64,000 bases of DNA, from positions 10,383,542 to 10,447,541 of the forward strand of contig CM023534.1 of assembly GCA_013350335.1 (NCBI GenBank). The letters run 5' to 3'. The notes beneath the pieces were generated by a model. That model made no database searches and was not told the DNA's origin. It saw only the letters and a program-made list of their open reading frames with translations. This document shows positions 49,398 to 63,091 of this stretch, in pieces (position 1 is the first letter of the stretch; each line of letters begins with the position of its first letter). This DNA is from Chimonanthus salicifolius. Its lineage: Eukaryota > Streptophyta > Magnoliopsida > Laurales > Calycanthaceae. A program made the position numbers and the translations under genes.

Positions 49398-52300
49398 TTC
49401 ATATGGTTGTGAAGCACATGACTTTGGACAGGACTCAAGAGTAGTTAAGTGTTGAGGAAGAGAGGAGGAAGAAAAGAATAGAAGAGAAAGCAACAACAGA
49501 GACAAGCTCTCAGCATCAAACAAATGCCATGGGGACCTTAACACATGGGTGGGTGCATGAACTTTATGCAATGGATCTAAGGGAGGCTAGAATCTTTGTT
49601 CAACATGTTTGTTGGAGCCACACATCGTTCATTTTTATCGAGCTAAATTAGAGAGCGCAAGAATCACAACTATTCAATGATCGTAAGCGTCAATCATTTA
49701 TTTTAAAACTATATATTAAATCGCGTGCAAAATGATATTAATGGAATGATTGAGAATCAATGGAACATGGGGCATGTAACCATGTGTTGTCTATATGGAT
49801 GGATGGTTCAGATCACTGGTTTGTTGGATTGAGCATCTTTTAAGATAAAATAATCTTTACCATCTTTTTTTTTCCTGTTACTAGTCTAAATTAAGTGGGA
49901 TAATGGGATATAATCTTTACCATCCATTGCTTATTCAATTAAGTTCACTTTCATTTCATTAAACCCAAAATATTTACAGCTACAATTACAAGCTTTCATC
50001 ATTAATTAGTAGGGGAGAAAAGGTTATACAGCTTGTAACTTGCATTGTTGTTGACATGATAAAGATTTATAAACCAAGCTTAAATTCAGGTTGACATCTA
50101 ATATGAGAGAAAATGACTAAAGATGATTATTGTCATTGGTTGGATTTAGCTACAATTCAATTTTAATTTTGTCCTAATGAAAGGAGTCAGTATTTTGATG
50201 CGACGTGATGGATTTGAAGGTAGCCTATCTTTATCTGAACCAATTATTGGGAGATTATCATGTGCTGCTTTTCAACAAGGAAAAACAAAACAAAATTAAT
50301 AATCTCCTTAATGACTCTATAAACCTAAGCATAATTTAGACAAAGAGGAATTATAGGATGATGGGCTTTGCAAGAATATGATGTATATCCATTCTCTTAT
50401 GGCCTAAAGTTAAAACACCCGCGTCGTTGATCGGTTAGCTACTGATTATAAATGAATAAAAGGTTGATGAGATCAGCAGTCTATATTAGATCACCATATT
50501 GAACGTCAATATTGGAAAACCAGTAAGGTGGCTTCCTAAGATCTAACGTAAATAATGTATTGTGTTGATATGAGGTGCAGATACGTCTGTATAATGCATC
50601 GATCATTACAGACCGATAGACTTCCATCTGCATCCATCTATCACTTGCCTGTCATCCGTCCTGTAACATATCGGCCGCATAATTTGTGTGTGAGAGAGAA
50701 GAGAAATTACTTGATATCATTTGGTCCCCTTTCATTTTTGCCCCTAATGTAAGGCCTTTTAGTCATGTCCCTTTCAGTGGGCTCCTTAGTGATGGAAAGT
50801 TAGAAAAACTTCACTCTCAAATTTGGATTCAAAATCTAATGTGATACGACTAGTTGGCAAGTGGATCTTACATGGAGGACTCAAGATTGCCTCTACCACG
50901 TATTACATTGTTTTTTTGTGTGATTTTCAGATTGACACGTAACAAAATATAAAATTTTCTAAACATTTAATACTGAACGATAGGTGTAACTCAACTGGTT
51001 GCCTCTCGTCTCAGTAAGTGGGAGGTTACATATTCAAACCTCTATATCTTAATCTTGGTGTGTTGTAGGAGTTGTAGACTCATCCGTGGAGGTTTTACAC
51101 TGATTATCTTATGATTTCTACACGTAAATTAAAACAAAAAAAAACATAAATTTTGGATATTACACGGACGAGAAGGTTTATTGGATGGCTAAGACTATCA
51201 AACAAATATATTATATGGGAAGCATGTGAATGTGTGGCACATCTGTTCTATTCAAGTGCCTACACACATGTGCAGGTGGGCCCTTGTGGGGCCCAGAAAG
51301 GGACAGCCACTGCTACATAATATAGATGTAGGGTGGAGAAGGGCAGTGGAGCATTCATTCCACATTAAGGGAAAATGCAATCTGTCTCTTGCGGAAAGAA
51401 AACGGGTGCACGTGAGGCAGTGGACCACACGTGCACGAGAGCAGAGCAATCATAAGAAAACCCCGTTGGCTGAGGGGATAAGTGTCAGAAGGGAGGATTA
51501 CATGATAGATCTGTTTGGTGAGGAATGGATAGGAATAAATGGCTGTGGACCATCCTTTCAACAATTCCCAATATCTCTTCAATTTCTCGTGATACTTTAA
51601 ATGAATACATGCCTGGTTCACCCAGTTGGACCCAACTCGACTGGGTCACTGATTCACTCAATTGAGTCAAAATAATGTTCTACTTGAGCAAATTAGCTAA
51701 TATGTCCCCACTCATAAACCATGATCATGGTTTTTGGAGATTTAAAAGGGCATGGGCTCAACTGGGTGGTGACTATTTGGATCATCATCAATTCATTTAT
51801 TAAATGAGTTAATCTTTACTTTTTTTAAAGATAAGTTAATCTATATTTTTTTATCTTAAAGCTGCAGGTTCATTTAGAATTGCCAAGTTAAGTTGACCAA
51901 CTTAATTATTCTACTATTGCAATCAACTGGAGCCACTAAAATATTGAATAATGTTCTAACTCACCAGACGATGAACAAAGAAAAATGATTGTACTGCCAA
52001 CTGTAAATATATGAAATAAGTGAAAAATATTACATTTTAAATGAAAGGAGCTCAAAGAAGACTTGAACTCCAAACTCAATAAACTAAATGTTTGAACCTA
52101 ATTTTGATTTATTTTTTTAGTCAAACTGAAGAAGAATTTAACTTAAAGAGATTAGAGTGATAGTTTAGAATCTATTTCAAAAATTGAGAGTATGAGTTTG
52201 ATTCTCACTCCACTTTAAAAATTTATTTTATAGATGTGAATAAAAAGATTTATATATTTTCTATGAATTAGTCAGACAATCTAATGATATTTTATTGAGG

Positions 52301-52991
52301 GATATGTACTTGACATGGCCAGCAGCAGCAGCAGCAAAGGAGTGGACGTGCTCAAATGCTGTCATTATGTAAATGAAGGAAGGAAAATGGATGTTGGGTT
52401 TATTTGTTCTGCTTAAATAAGTAAATGATATAAATCTAGAAAGAGAGAGGAAGAGAGATCTCAACATGGGTGTGTATATTTTATTTTATTTTATGTTATT
52501 TTATTTCTCCTGTTGCAATAATTTAAAAGTAATAATGTTGGAAAAGGAGAGGTACCCATCTGGCAGAAAGGAGAGGTACCCATCTGCAGAAAGCAGAAGA
52601 AAACAAAAGAGAGGCCCTCGTGCAAATGGGCTGATCGTGAAGTTGATTTATCATCTCTTACATCACACACTGCTTTATTAATTTTTGAGAAGAATAGAAA
52701 GGAATGGAATGCATGTGAGGCCCGTCGACACTCGACATTCCTCCTCTGTTTCTAATATCGGCTGCTCCTTTTCTTCTTCTTCTTGCCCTTTTGCGATTCC
52801 GTGCATCACTTTAGTCCTTCAATATCTACTCAACATCTTCGTCTCCATCAAAATAATTCATTCATAGTTTTCGATTTCCATTCAACTTTAAAAGAGTCAT
52901 TTTTGATAGATTATATTAAAAAGATTTGTACATATTTTAAAAATTAATTAAACACTCTAAAAATTCTAAACACCTGAATCATAATTTGTAA
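49398..52991. other. Gene-free region
   Basis: AT-rich, with no recognisable coding sequence; the longest frame (51226-51600, 124 codons) has no known family features. Contains a SINE-like copy (50985-51147) and a short tandem duplication built on GAGAGGTACCCATCTG at about 52548-52590. Confidence 0.6.
50985..51147 (+). mobile_element. SINE-like retroposon, family B copy 2
   Basis: TAACTCAACTGGTTGCC resembles a tRNA A-box region and GGTTACATATTCAAACC a B box about 35 bp later. CTCATCCGTGGAGGTTTTA and an A-rich tail follow, in the same order as at 38540-38697. This is the more tRNA-like of the two copies. Confidence 0.55.
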
Positions 52992-53000
52992 TAAGATCAA

Positions 53001-53316
53001 GGATAGCGATCTTTCAATGGTCATTTTGTACAATCTGACATAGATTTTACTATATTGTCCATTTTGCCCTTCGAATCGGCTCGTCAAATCCTTAGAATCG
53101 GCTCACCGGATCACTGACCATTCCACTGCGATATAAATCGACTTACTGACCATCTCACTGAAATTTATTTAAGTGAAATTATTTTTCATAAAGAAAAGTA
53201 AATTAGATCACTAATTTTTTTTTAAATGCTTTTGTATAGCAGTAGAAGAATAAGATGGACAATACCCTAAATTCCGTATCTCGTTACACAAAATATCTGT
53301 GGGATGATCGCTACTC
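53001..53316. mobile_element. Mutator-like MITE, second family member
   Basis: The 316-bp element has ends GGATAGCGATCTTTC and GGGATGATCGCTACTC and near-identical 9-bp flanks TAAGATCAA / TAAAATCAA (52992-53000, 53317-53325; 8 of 9). The AGCGATC terminus and internal ATCGGCTCACCGGATCACT (inverse of text in the 20923 element) show common origin, in opposite internal orientation. Confidence 0.75.
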
Positions 53317-53339
53317 TAAAATCAATTCTCAGATAGTTA

Positions 53340-53740
53340 TTTCTTTATTTTCTCTTTAAAATTATTTTATCATAGTTTGTTATTTCACTACCAAATTTCT
53401 TCTAGCGTTTATATTTATATATTTAGATTACTAAAAGGTATTAGTAAGACAATTTAGTTAATAAGATATTGTTCTCTCTCACATACAAAATATATGCTTC
53501 GAATCTATTCTTGAATGGTCTTTTCTCACTTTCTCCCTTTGAATTCTCTTGCTATTAATTTGTCACTTTGCTACCAAATTTCTCGAGTAGTTCAAAGTGA
53601 TAGTACTCTCTCATTATAAATATGTTATAGTCTATCCTCAAATGCTCATATGCTCATTTCATACTTTTGACCTTTGAACTATCTTGCCATTATTTTGTCA
53701 TTTTTCTACCTAATTTTCTTTGGATGTTCATTATCTTTTC
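53340..53740. repeat. Three degenerate direct repeats, about 140-170 bp period
   Basis: The segment CTTTGAA..ATCTTGCTATTA.TTTGTCA followed by CTACCAAATTTCT recurs at about 53350-53405, 53530-53590 and 53670-53725, each preceded by a tract resembling CTCTCTCACAT...ATCCTCAAATG. Divergence is high. Confidence 0.55.
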
Positions 53741-55029
53741 TACTTTTCTATTCACTGAAAACTATATAATATAATATTATTATATTGCATATTGATGTAA
53801 AATACTTTTATTAAAGTGTTCCTCTTTATTAATTTTTTTTTTTTCAAATTCAAATGTTAGATTTTTTTATCACCACGTCATGAGAAGTGCAGTAGAATAC
53901 AGTGCTCAATTATTTATTTATTTTCTTTAATTACTGGGAGAGTTTACTCTCCTTCAATATTTGAAATGAATGACTTTATTGTGTATAGATAAGAAAGCTT
54001 GCACATATTTTAAAGATTAATTAAATGCTTTAAAAATCTTAAATGCATTCGTTATTGGAAAAAACAAATAGAGAAGTGTTTTTCTATGTAAAAAGTAACA
54101 TGGAGTTGTCATGGTTCATTTGTTGTACAAGATTTGATCAATAGAACCAAAATGCTATTTAATATTTATAGTGTAATTAATTATAGATAAGAGCTGAAAG
54201 AATTGTTTAACCATAAGCAAACCTGGTTTTTTATTTTTAACCTCAAATTTTCTAATTGCAAGGTGCACCAGCAATTTTCTTGAAAGATTGACACGTTAGA
54301 TGGTAACTTTCCATGTGGGTACCAGTCAATTTAAAGTAAGGTAATATGTAAAATTCTTTCATTTTTTACCTCAATAGCGAAAGGTAATATGTAAAATTCT
54401 TTAAAATTTGAATAAAACACTCTTTGAAAGATAAAACAAATTCTTGATTCACATTATAATTTTGTTCTTCATAAAACATTATCTGTTGTGGATTAATCTA
54501 TTTTAAATTAAATAATTAACTTTTAATTAATATGTGTTTATATTTTTATAAAAATATGAAATACACTTACTGTTGAAGTAATTATTGTGTTTTTACACTT
54601 TTACTCTACACTGCCATTAGAGAGTGAAAGAAAGAAAACTAAGAAGCTGCATATTCTCTGTCAAATGCTCCTTCAAGGATCTGTTTCCTAGGCCTAAGCC
54701 CCTTCTTGAAGTTCCCATCAAACTCGACTTTCTACCTTCACGACAAAACCAACAATTTCCAAGAAAGTCAAATTACTGCTGTAAATTTTACATTTTCACT
54801 CCTTACTGATGTTAAACTTGTACATTGTGTCCATCTACGTGTCGTTCAATGAGAACGGTTAGATTTAAGTCCTTATAATCTAATTTAGTATACTTTAATA
54901 ACAGTAGTTATTACCCATGAGATTTTTTTACTGAATTTTCTGTGATTTCTCATATGTAAATTAAAAAAAAAAAATTATACATTGTCTCTTGCTCAATAAT
55001 TTTTTTAAAATTAATTTATTCAGATATCG

Positions 55030-55238
55030 ACCTAATTAATAGTTTAATAGTCAAGAAATTCATCTCATAAAATAGAGATTTTGAATTCGATTTACACTCA
55101 GATTTCTTTGAGTCATTTTCAATAGAGTTATTCTTCATCAACTTATCTATTATCTGTGCATTTAAAGATTTATATGTATTTGTGAAATTAATCTCACTTT
55201 CAATAGAGGGTGAAAATATCTATATTATAAAAAAAAAA
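55030..55238 (+). mobile_element. SINE-like retroposon, plus orientation
   Basis: TAGTTTAATAGTCAAGAAAT is a degenerate tRNA-like head and TTTTGAATTCGATTTA a B-box-like segment. The 3' end GAAAATATCTATATTATA plus an A tail matches the reversed copy at 19774-19985. The 5' boundary is approximate. Confidence 0.55.
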
Positions 55239-56700
55239 TTCTAACCTAAACACATTAGATATAGAATAATAAAGAGTAGTCCTTTCTAAATTAAAAAATA
55301 TTTTATTTCAATCTTTTTTACAAACAATAGCAAGACCTAAGACTAATTTCTATACAGATGAGGTGAATATAGTCATCTCTTCTCATCTAAACAAAAATTA
55401 TAGATTAAAAATATAATTCAAACTTATTTAAAAAAATATAAAATTATTAAAATTATTATTTTAAAATCTTAATTTATTTTTTATTGTGGTAAAATCTGGA
55501 TAGATATCTCGTTCAGGGAGAAGATGTCAACTGTTGTCATGTTGTGGAATATAAAATTAAGTTTCCTTTATGGAGACCCTCGTGCGGCTCTTTATTTAAA
55601 ATTCAATGCAATCACCAGTGCTTTGAATGAAGTCCGAACTCTGAAGATGTTTTACTTTTACCCCTACTGATGGCACAAAGTCAGAGGTGATTGAGATAAT
55701 TGGGTAAAAAAAGTAAAAAAAGAAATCCTCTCACTGATTAAAAAATTACATCGTCTTACAACCATCACTAAATAGAATAATAAATTTATTAAAAACATCT
55801 TTATTTAATTATGAGATTCACTAAAATTATTTAATGAGATCAAGTTAAATCATTTTCTTTTAATATCTTAAAATTAAAAATACAAATTTATTTATTTAAT
55901 TAAAATAGTTTTTAATAAATAATGTAAGAAGATCTTTCGAATAACTCTCCTTAAAATAAAAAGAGTCACTTTCTTTAGTTCTATAACTGATATATATATA
56001 TATAGATTTCGAGATTTACACATATTTTAAAGATTAATTAAATAAAATATCAAAAAAAATTAAGTCTAATAATTGAATATTTTATTCTAATTTTTTTTTC
56101 AAATAATCACATAATTAATATTAATATAATAACAAGCAGACAAATTTAGTCGTGATTGTTTCAACTTTCATCAATAGGTCTAAAAAATCAACGACAGATG
56201 GGCCAAGTGGTGATAATTTTGTCTATTATGGTCTGTCTTTATGTGATTTTATCATCAATTGATACTTTGACTTAGTGTTCTTAGTCCAATTACTCACAAG
56301 ATTCAATCTAAAAAGTGGCATACATTTACTTTCTTGACACCATTAAGTTTGGTATCTTAATAGAATTCAAGAAATTACATGTGATCCACTAACGTATTCA
56401 GATTTGCATGGACAATAAAGCTTGCCTAATTATATAAGATCACAAGATCAATTACAATCTATTCTTAAATATATATTTTTTATAATAATGAGCATTCAAT
56501 TAAATTTCAGAGGATATGTAAACCTCTCTATTTATATAAACTAAATAATTTGACAGAGAGTAATCTTTTTGAGTAGAGTAAAAGACTTTCACTTATTGAA
56601 ATGGGTTCTTGACCATCACTCAAATCCTTTTAAATTTTATTTTTAAATACTTTAATATCATATATTAAGTCAAAGTGATAAATCATCATCCAAATATAAA

Positions 56701-58166
56701 GGCTCCCCATTCAGACACCGCACTATTCTGTCAGCAGACATCGATTTTCAGATTTTAAGTGAAAATTACCATTCTGTAGTTCCGCGTAGAATTGATCTGA
56801 AAAAATCGATCGATTAAAACACGAGCTGAAAAAATCGATCCATTAAAAAATTGATCGATTGATCCCTTCTATTTGTGAACAAAAGGAAGCAAACGAGCAT
56901 AATAAATCGATCGCAATCGTGCTATCGATTATGCTAATGTGTCCTAGAGTAAATATATTATTTAAATAATAAAATCTCTTTTAAAACTTTAAAATTATTT
57001 TTTAAGCACTGTGTAATTTCAAAATTTCTCAAATTGAACATCCGGACTAATTACGATAACCTGATGAAAATACTTTAAGACTTTAAGGTCTTTTGAGACT
57101 CCCAAATACTTAAAACAGAGTGTTTTACAAATAACGTATCCCTTGGCTATACCGAAAACACATTTAGGAGTATCAAAATACCTTGAAGTCTTAAAGTATT
57201 TTTATCAGGTTATCATAATTAGTCTCGATATTCAATTTGAGAAATTTTGAAAATACACAGTGCTTAAAAAATAATGTTAAAGTTTTAAAGGAAAGATAAA
57301 ACTTTAACGGTATTTTTTAAGCACTGTGTATTTTCAAAATTTCTCAAATTGAATATCCGGACTAATTACGATAACCTGATGAAAATACTTTAAGACTTTA
57401 AGGTCTTTTGAGACTCCCAAATACTTTTACAAATAAGCGTATCCCTTGGCTGTACCGAAAACACATTTAGGAGTATCAAAATACCTTTAAGTCTTAAATT
57501 ATTTTTATCAGGTTATCATAATCAGTCCGGATATTCAATTTGATAAATTTTGAAAATACACAATGCTTAAAAAATACCGTTAAAGTTTTATCTTTCCTTT
57601 AAAACTTTAATATTATTTTTTAAGCACTGTGTATTTTCAAAATTTCTCAAATTGAATATCTGGACTAATTACGATAACCTGATAAAAATACTTTAATACT
57701 TCAAGATATTTTGACACTGCCAAATGTGTTTTCAGCACAACCAAGGGCTACCCTTATTTGTAAAACATTATGTTTTAAGCATTTGGAAGTGTTAAAAGAC
57801 CTTAACGTTTTAAAGTATTTTTATCAGGTTATCGTAATTAGTTCGGATATTCAATTTGAGAAATTTGAAAATACACCGTGCTTAAAAAATAACTTTAAAG
57901 TTTTAAAGGAAATTTTATTATTTAAATAATATAATTATTGTAGTATACATTAACAGAATTGATCGCACGATGAGTCGATCAATTTGTTACGGCTCGTTTG
58001 CTTCTGCTCGTTCGCAAACAGAAGGGATCAATCGATCGATTTCTTCAGCTTGTGTTTCAATCGATCGATTTCTTCATATCAATTCCGTGTAGAAGGGCAG
58101 AATGGTAAATTTCACTCAAAATCTGAAAATCGGTGACAGAATAATACAGTGTCTAAATGGAGAGCC
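56701..58166. mobile_element. Foldback-type element with three internal hairpin units
   Basis: A 1466-bp element. The left end GGCTCCCCATTCAGACAC pairs with right end GTGTCTAAATGGAGAGCC, and the inverse match continues for about 280 bp, including ATCGATCGATT-rich text and GAAGCAAACGAGC. Flanks AATATAAA and AGTATAAA (56693-56700, 58167-58174) look like an 8-bp duplication with one mismatch. The interior holds three units of about 300 bp (about 56983-57292, 57298-57595, 57598-57910). Each is itself an inverted repeat: TTTTTTAAGCACTGTGTA... ACGATAACCTGAT on the left arm and the inverse on the right. The loop (ACAAATA...TCCCTTGGCT...GAAAACACATTT) has one orientation in units 1 and 2 and the opposite in unit 3. 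There is no transposase. Confidence 0.85.
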
Positions 58167-58174
58167 AGTATAAA

Positions 58175-61100
58175 TATCCTAACACACATTTATTATATTA
58201 TATAAAGAAAATTCATAGTTGTGGATTTGCTTCATCTACCTAACATGCACTAACAAAGAATAAAAAAACACCACAGCAAAACAATTCTTAAGAACACATC
58301 TCCAATGAGAAGTCAAGATGGCAATGTTGGAAGATAGTTATGGGCTTAAGATCAGATATATATAGTGTATTAACTGAGTATTATATGAAGGAAGCACATG
58401 GATTTTAATTTATATATATATATATATATAAGAACTAAATTTCTTTACAAATATAATATTTAAAATATTATGAAAAAGTAATGTCGAACTGACAGCACAA
58501 ATTAAGTTGTCGATCATAGCTACATGCCTTCATGTCCCCAAATGGGTTGACTCAATACTGTTCTCAATCAACTCTCTACAGTAGACTACTAGCCACATTA
58601 TCATTGTTTATACTTTAATATCTCTTTTATTTTTTAAAATTTAAAATTATATACAAGTGAAATATGCTGTAAATTCTTATTAATATAATAAAAATCTTAA
58701 TATATTTTGCTTTATAAATGGTTCAAATTCAATATATAATAAGACATTAACTTACCAATAATTAACTTTATCCAAGATTTTTTTTTCTCTGCACTCTCAC
58801 TTAAAAAAAAAAAGAAGTGACCCACTTGCAGGTCAAGATCTAATACTTGGGTGAACCCATAACTTTGACCAACATTGGATCCTTGCATGAAATATCACTT
58901 CCTAAGTTACTATTCTGAAATGAAAAATTCATATTTTAATATTATTTTTTTACTTTTCTAAATATACTGACACCTACAGAGAAGCCCTAGCCTATATTTG
59001 CAGACTTCTATCTGTTAAAAATTATATTTTGTCTTAGATTCCCTTCAAATTCAGTCAACAGTTTGAATGTATTTTTCTTGGAGACCAGAGTGTCTTCTTT
59101 GCAGTGTTTCAGTGGAATTTTTCCTCCACATCTCTTTGGATTCTTTTCATTCACTCTCTACAGTGTTGTTCAAATTCTTCCCATCATTCATGACCCTTTA
59201 TTTGTATTTTAGGGTTCTGGCCCTCGGCATCTCTACAGTTTCTGTAGCAGCTGTTTTCGTATTTTGAGTATTTAAAATTAATTTAAAAATAGAAAAATAG
59301 TTGTGATAAACATATATTTTTTTTAAAAGCAAGATGGGTAGACATTTTAGAGCACCTGTTGTGATGATACATGTTTTATGTTCGATTAATATTTAAATAA
59401 ATCTTTATATTGAATACCCATTTTGTATCTTTGACAATGGAGAGACAAGACTAATGATTGAAATACTTGAATGGTTTCAAACTTAAAGATACAAAAGTGC
59501 TAATATTTCATGTTTACTTAATCAATATAAACGTGTCAATGGTAACGGGGTGAGAAGAAGCTTGTACACAACTGTAAAGGGTTATGGTTAGAGTATAAAG
59601 GTTTTGAGTTTAAGTTTCACGAATGTTAAAATAAGTCATTAGTTTATAAAAATAATTTATCAAATTCAAATATAAATATAAATCTTAGATTGATGAGATA
59701 AATAATTTAATAGACGATGAGGTTTGTCCATGAATGATGCATTTCACTCTCAGTGTCTGACTAACTTCATGTTCGAAAATCATCATGCTGTGCATGATAA
59801 GGCAAAGTGGATTGTTGGGCTTATATTTTTAGCACACCTAGCCAAATTTGTTATATTCTTTTTAAAAATTAGACATTCAGTCAAGACTTAGGAGTTAAGA
59901 CGTATCAAAGGAGAAACTATATACCATCGAAAGTTGTTAAAAGTTTCTTTTTTGATAAACTATATACCATTAAAAATGTTAAAAGTTTCTTTCGTGAAAA
60001 ATTTGAGAATATAGAACTCATCAAATAATGAAATGTATAGTAAAACTCTAACTTTATAATGGTCACAGATAAATATTTTGATTATTTTGGACTAGAGTAT
60101 GTAATATTTAGTATTTATTCACATATTTTTAAAATCTTCAATGTTGTGTTTAAACTGATTAAAAAATTATAATTTAGACTTAATCGATATTATACAACTC
60201 AAAGATAATATATAGATTAATATGCAAACATGTTCACTCAACCCGACCCAAGAAATCATGCGGGTCAGGTCATGGAGTCAAGTCAGCAGGTCGATTGGGT
60301 TGAGAAGATAAAAACCTATATGGAATTTGAATTGGGTCGGTTGAGAAATTTACAAGTTACACCGACTGACTCGACCTGACCTTGTTAAAATTAGTTCAGA
60401 ATGTAGGTCAAATCAAAATTCGAGTTGAGTCGAGTTAAAATTCAGCTTTGATAGAAATTTTTGGATAAATAGTTCGAGTCGAGTTCTATAAATATTGTCT
60501 CAAGTGAGCCCTAATTTTTCATCATTTTAAATATTTAATATTTAAATCACATGCATAGAAGAAATTTGTCTCTTAGTAGTTTGTCTGATGGCGTTACCCG
60601 ATCTTGTTGACAGGCATGTGGTAGTCTGGTTTTTGGTACCGCTTTCCTTTTGTTCCAATTGGGTGGTGGCCATGTGCCACTTCACCTGCCTCCTCTAATT
60701 AGTGGACATTTCATTTCTCCTCTATTTTCAATGCATAAATCATTATAAAAAATATATTAAATAAAAATAAAATGTTTGCAATCAGTGCCAAATTCCAATT
60801 TCCCCCCATGCATCCAATGCCCTTGGCCCCTTCAATTTTATCCTATGTTTTCAAATTAGTAATGAAAACATTTGAATTAATTTGTCACAATCATGATGAG
60901 AAACCCTCTATATATATATATATATATATTATTAAATGCCATTAAATATGCCCTAGTGCAATCACTGTCATAGTAAATTAACTTGCTTTTGCTTTGCCAT
61001 TAATAAGTTGACATTCTAGCTGTGGGCACTCTTCTCAATGATCCATTTTATAATGCTAACCTTAAAATATGAGGGTAAAAAAAGTAGTCAATTTTATTTT

Positions 61101-61715
61101 TTGAGATTTTTATGGAATTACTTCTAACACTAAGATTTTATGTTAATTACACTTCAAAATTTCTTTTATTAAGGGCTTTTACCAATGCATACCAATCTAA
61201 AATATGGAGTCAGAAAAAGACAACTTTATTTTTTAAGATTTTTTACAGAAATCCTTTAAAAATTGAGATTTTAAGTTATTGTACCTAAAAAAATTTACAC
61301 TTGTCTTTCGAATGGATGTAGGTAATTTGATAAAAAAAGGTTTGATTGAGTGAATCATTAATTTTTTTTGAATATATGATGATGCAAAGTCATAGTTTTT
61401 GAAATATTTCTGTATAAAATCCCTTATTTTTTAAAAGTTAGAACTTCCATCTCTTTACCCTAGATTTACATGGCTTGTTTGATTCATTATTATTAGAAAC
61501 TTTTTAATTTTAAAAATTATTTAGTAATTTCAACAATTAAAATCAAATAGCTCACCATTGATTTTACAGTTGAAATATCATTCACTTAAAGCTCATTGGA
61601 TCTATAGTCACATATGAATTTTTTTTTTTTATAAAAATTAAAATTAAGGGGAAAAAACCAAATACAGACTTATATTTAAAAATATGATATGCAAAGAGTG
61701 TTTTATGATACAGAT
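58175..61715. other. Gene-free region
   Basis: AT-rich with no recognised gene. TA microsatellites at about 58409-58430 and 60910-60929. A GGGTC-rich remnant at 60240-60500 resembles the interior of the hAT-like element at 61716. A SINE-like trace (TTTTGAGTTTAAGTTTCACG) is near 59600. Confidence 0.6.
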
Positions 61716-62001
61716 TAGGGTTGCAACTCGGGTCGGATCGAGAATTTTAGGTCAGCGGGTCAGGTCGGGTTGAGAATATAAAAACCCGCATGGAATGAGT
61801 TGATGATTTTACAAGTTAACCCAATTCGAACCGGCTAAAATAGATTAAGAATGCAGTTCAGGTCAGAATTCGGGATGATTCGGTTTAGATTTAGGGTCGG
61901 GTCGGATTGTGAATTCAGGTCGGATCGGATTCCATAAATATCAACTCGGATTGAGTTGAGTTTTAAAGAATCTGACCCACCCGTCGTGAGTTGCACCCCT
62001 A
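61716..62001. mobile_element. hAT-like non-autonomous element, short copy
   Basis: The 286-bp element has ends TAGGGTTGCAACTC and GAGTTGCACCCCTA, almost perfect inverses. Flanks ATACAGAT / ATTCAGAT (61708-61715, 62002-62009) match 7 of 8. Its GGGTCGGATCG-type interior and termini make it a deletion relative of 40455-41245. Confidence 0.85.
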
Positions 62002-63013
62002 ATTCAGATGTACATAATTTAAAGTACCTCTTGCATACATCGAACACAAGCACCCTTAAGGTGTTACTCAAGTATTTTTTTTTTATTTACTCTATATTCA
62101 AGTATGGAAGTTTTTAGCAGATATGTACATTTTCATTAGTGTGCCCCACATATGGATGCACATTGTATTTATGTGCATCTAAATGTACGTAGAACATTTC
62201 CTATTACATAATATCTAAATCAAATGTAATTTCAAAATATTTCAAAATTTTCATTTAAGTTAACCTCCATTGCAATTACCCAAGCTTTTAAAAATCAACT
62301 CTATTAGTCATTACTACTTATCTATTCCAAATAAATAACTGAATAACTACAAGATAAATGTAAGTCTCCATCAATTAAAAAAAAAACCATGTTTTAGATC
62401 TGATGCATAGATATTATAGTGGAGTCATTTTTTGGCAAATTAGTAAATCTTTAATAATCTTTTTTATTTTGACAAGGCTAGGTTTTATGAGTTTAAAAAG
62501 GAAACATCATATTTCATATTGGAGAATATTAACTTCTTAGTACATGTCCAATGTAAATGAGTTCAACCTCAAATCAATATTCTTTGAATATAATAATGAT
62601 CGATAATCAAGTCAGATCTCCTATTTACTAGACAGTGAAGATGTGAAACCTATTTTTGTTATAGTCAAGTCTTTTATACTTATTACTCAATAATATATTA
62701 TATAATAATTTAATTTAGACTTAAGAGACATCATAGCTAATTTTTTTCTTAGATCATCAGTAGAAATTTCAGTTTTGTAATTAAAAAATATGTGCATTGA
62801 ATGAACATTACAGTAGTCTACCTTCATTTTAAAAATGTGGTGACACATGGTAGAGAATTATAGTTTTCTCTCTCAGGTATCAAAAATGATTCTTCTATTT
62901 ACTAAAATTTCCTAAAAGTGAGACCTTTTTAAGATTTCATGGGGATTTTCTTCTGCTCCAAGTGTAATTTTCGAACAGAGGATTCCTATGGCCTATAAAT
63001 ACTTCTCACCTTT
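62002..63013. other. CYP85A upstream region
   Basis: AT-rich upstream sequence with no other gene. The proximal promoter of the CYP85A gene lies at its right end. Confidence 0.6.
62994..63000 (+). promoter_or_regulatory. TATA box of CYP85A gene
   Basis: TATAAAT in the context GGCCTATAAATACTTC. A start site about 25-35 bases downstream (about 63020-63030) would exclude the upstream in-frame ATG at 63014 and favour translation from 63092. Confidence 0.7.
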
Positions 63014-63091
63014 GTGGAGAAGAGCAGCCCATTTACTCAGTGCTTAGAGCTCCTTCTCTCAAGTGGGTTGAGCTTTTTGGGCGCAGCAGCA

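Larger units (their letters stand above)
53317..56692. other. Gene-free AT-rich region
   Basis: No coding sequence recognised. Holds three degenerate direct repeats at about 53340-53740 and a SINE-like copy at 55030-55238. Confidence 0.6.

Noticed and set aside
51226..51600. 124-codon open frame
   Set aside because: No recognisable domain, no supporting splice context, and competing frames on the other strand.
63014..63091. Upstream in-frame ATG for CYP85A
   Set aside because: It is too close to the TATA box to lie in the transcript, and it precedes the usual CYP85A N terminus.
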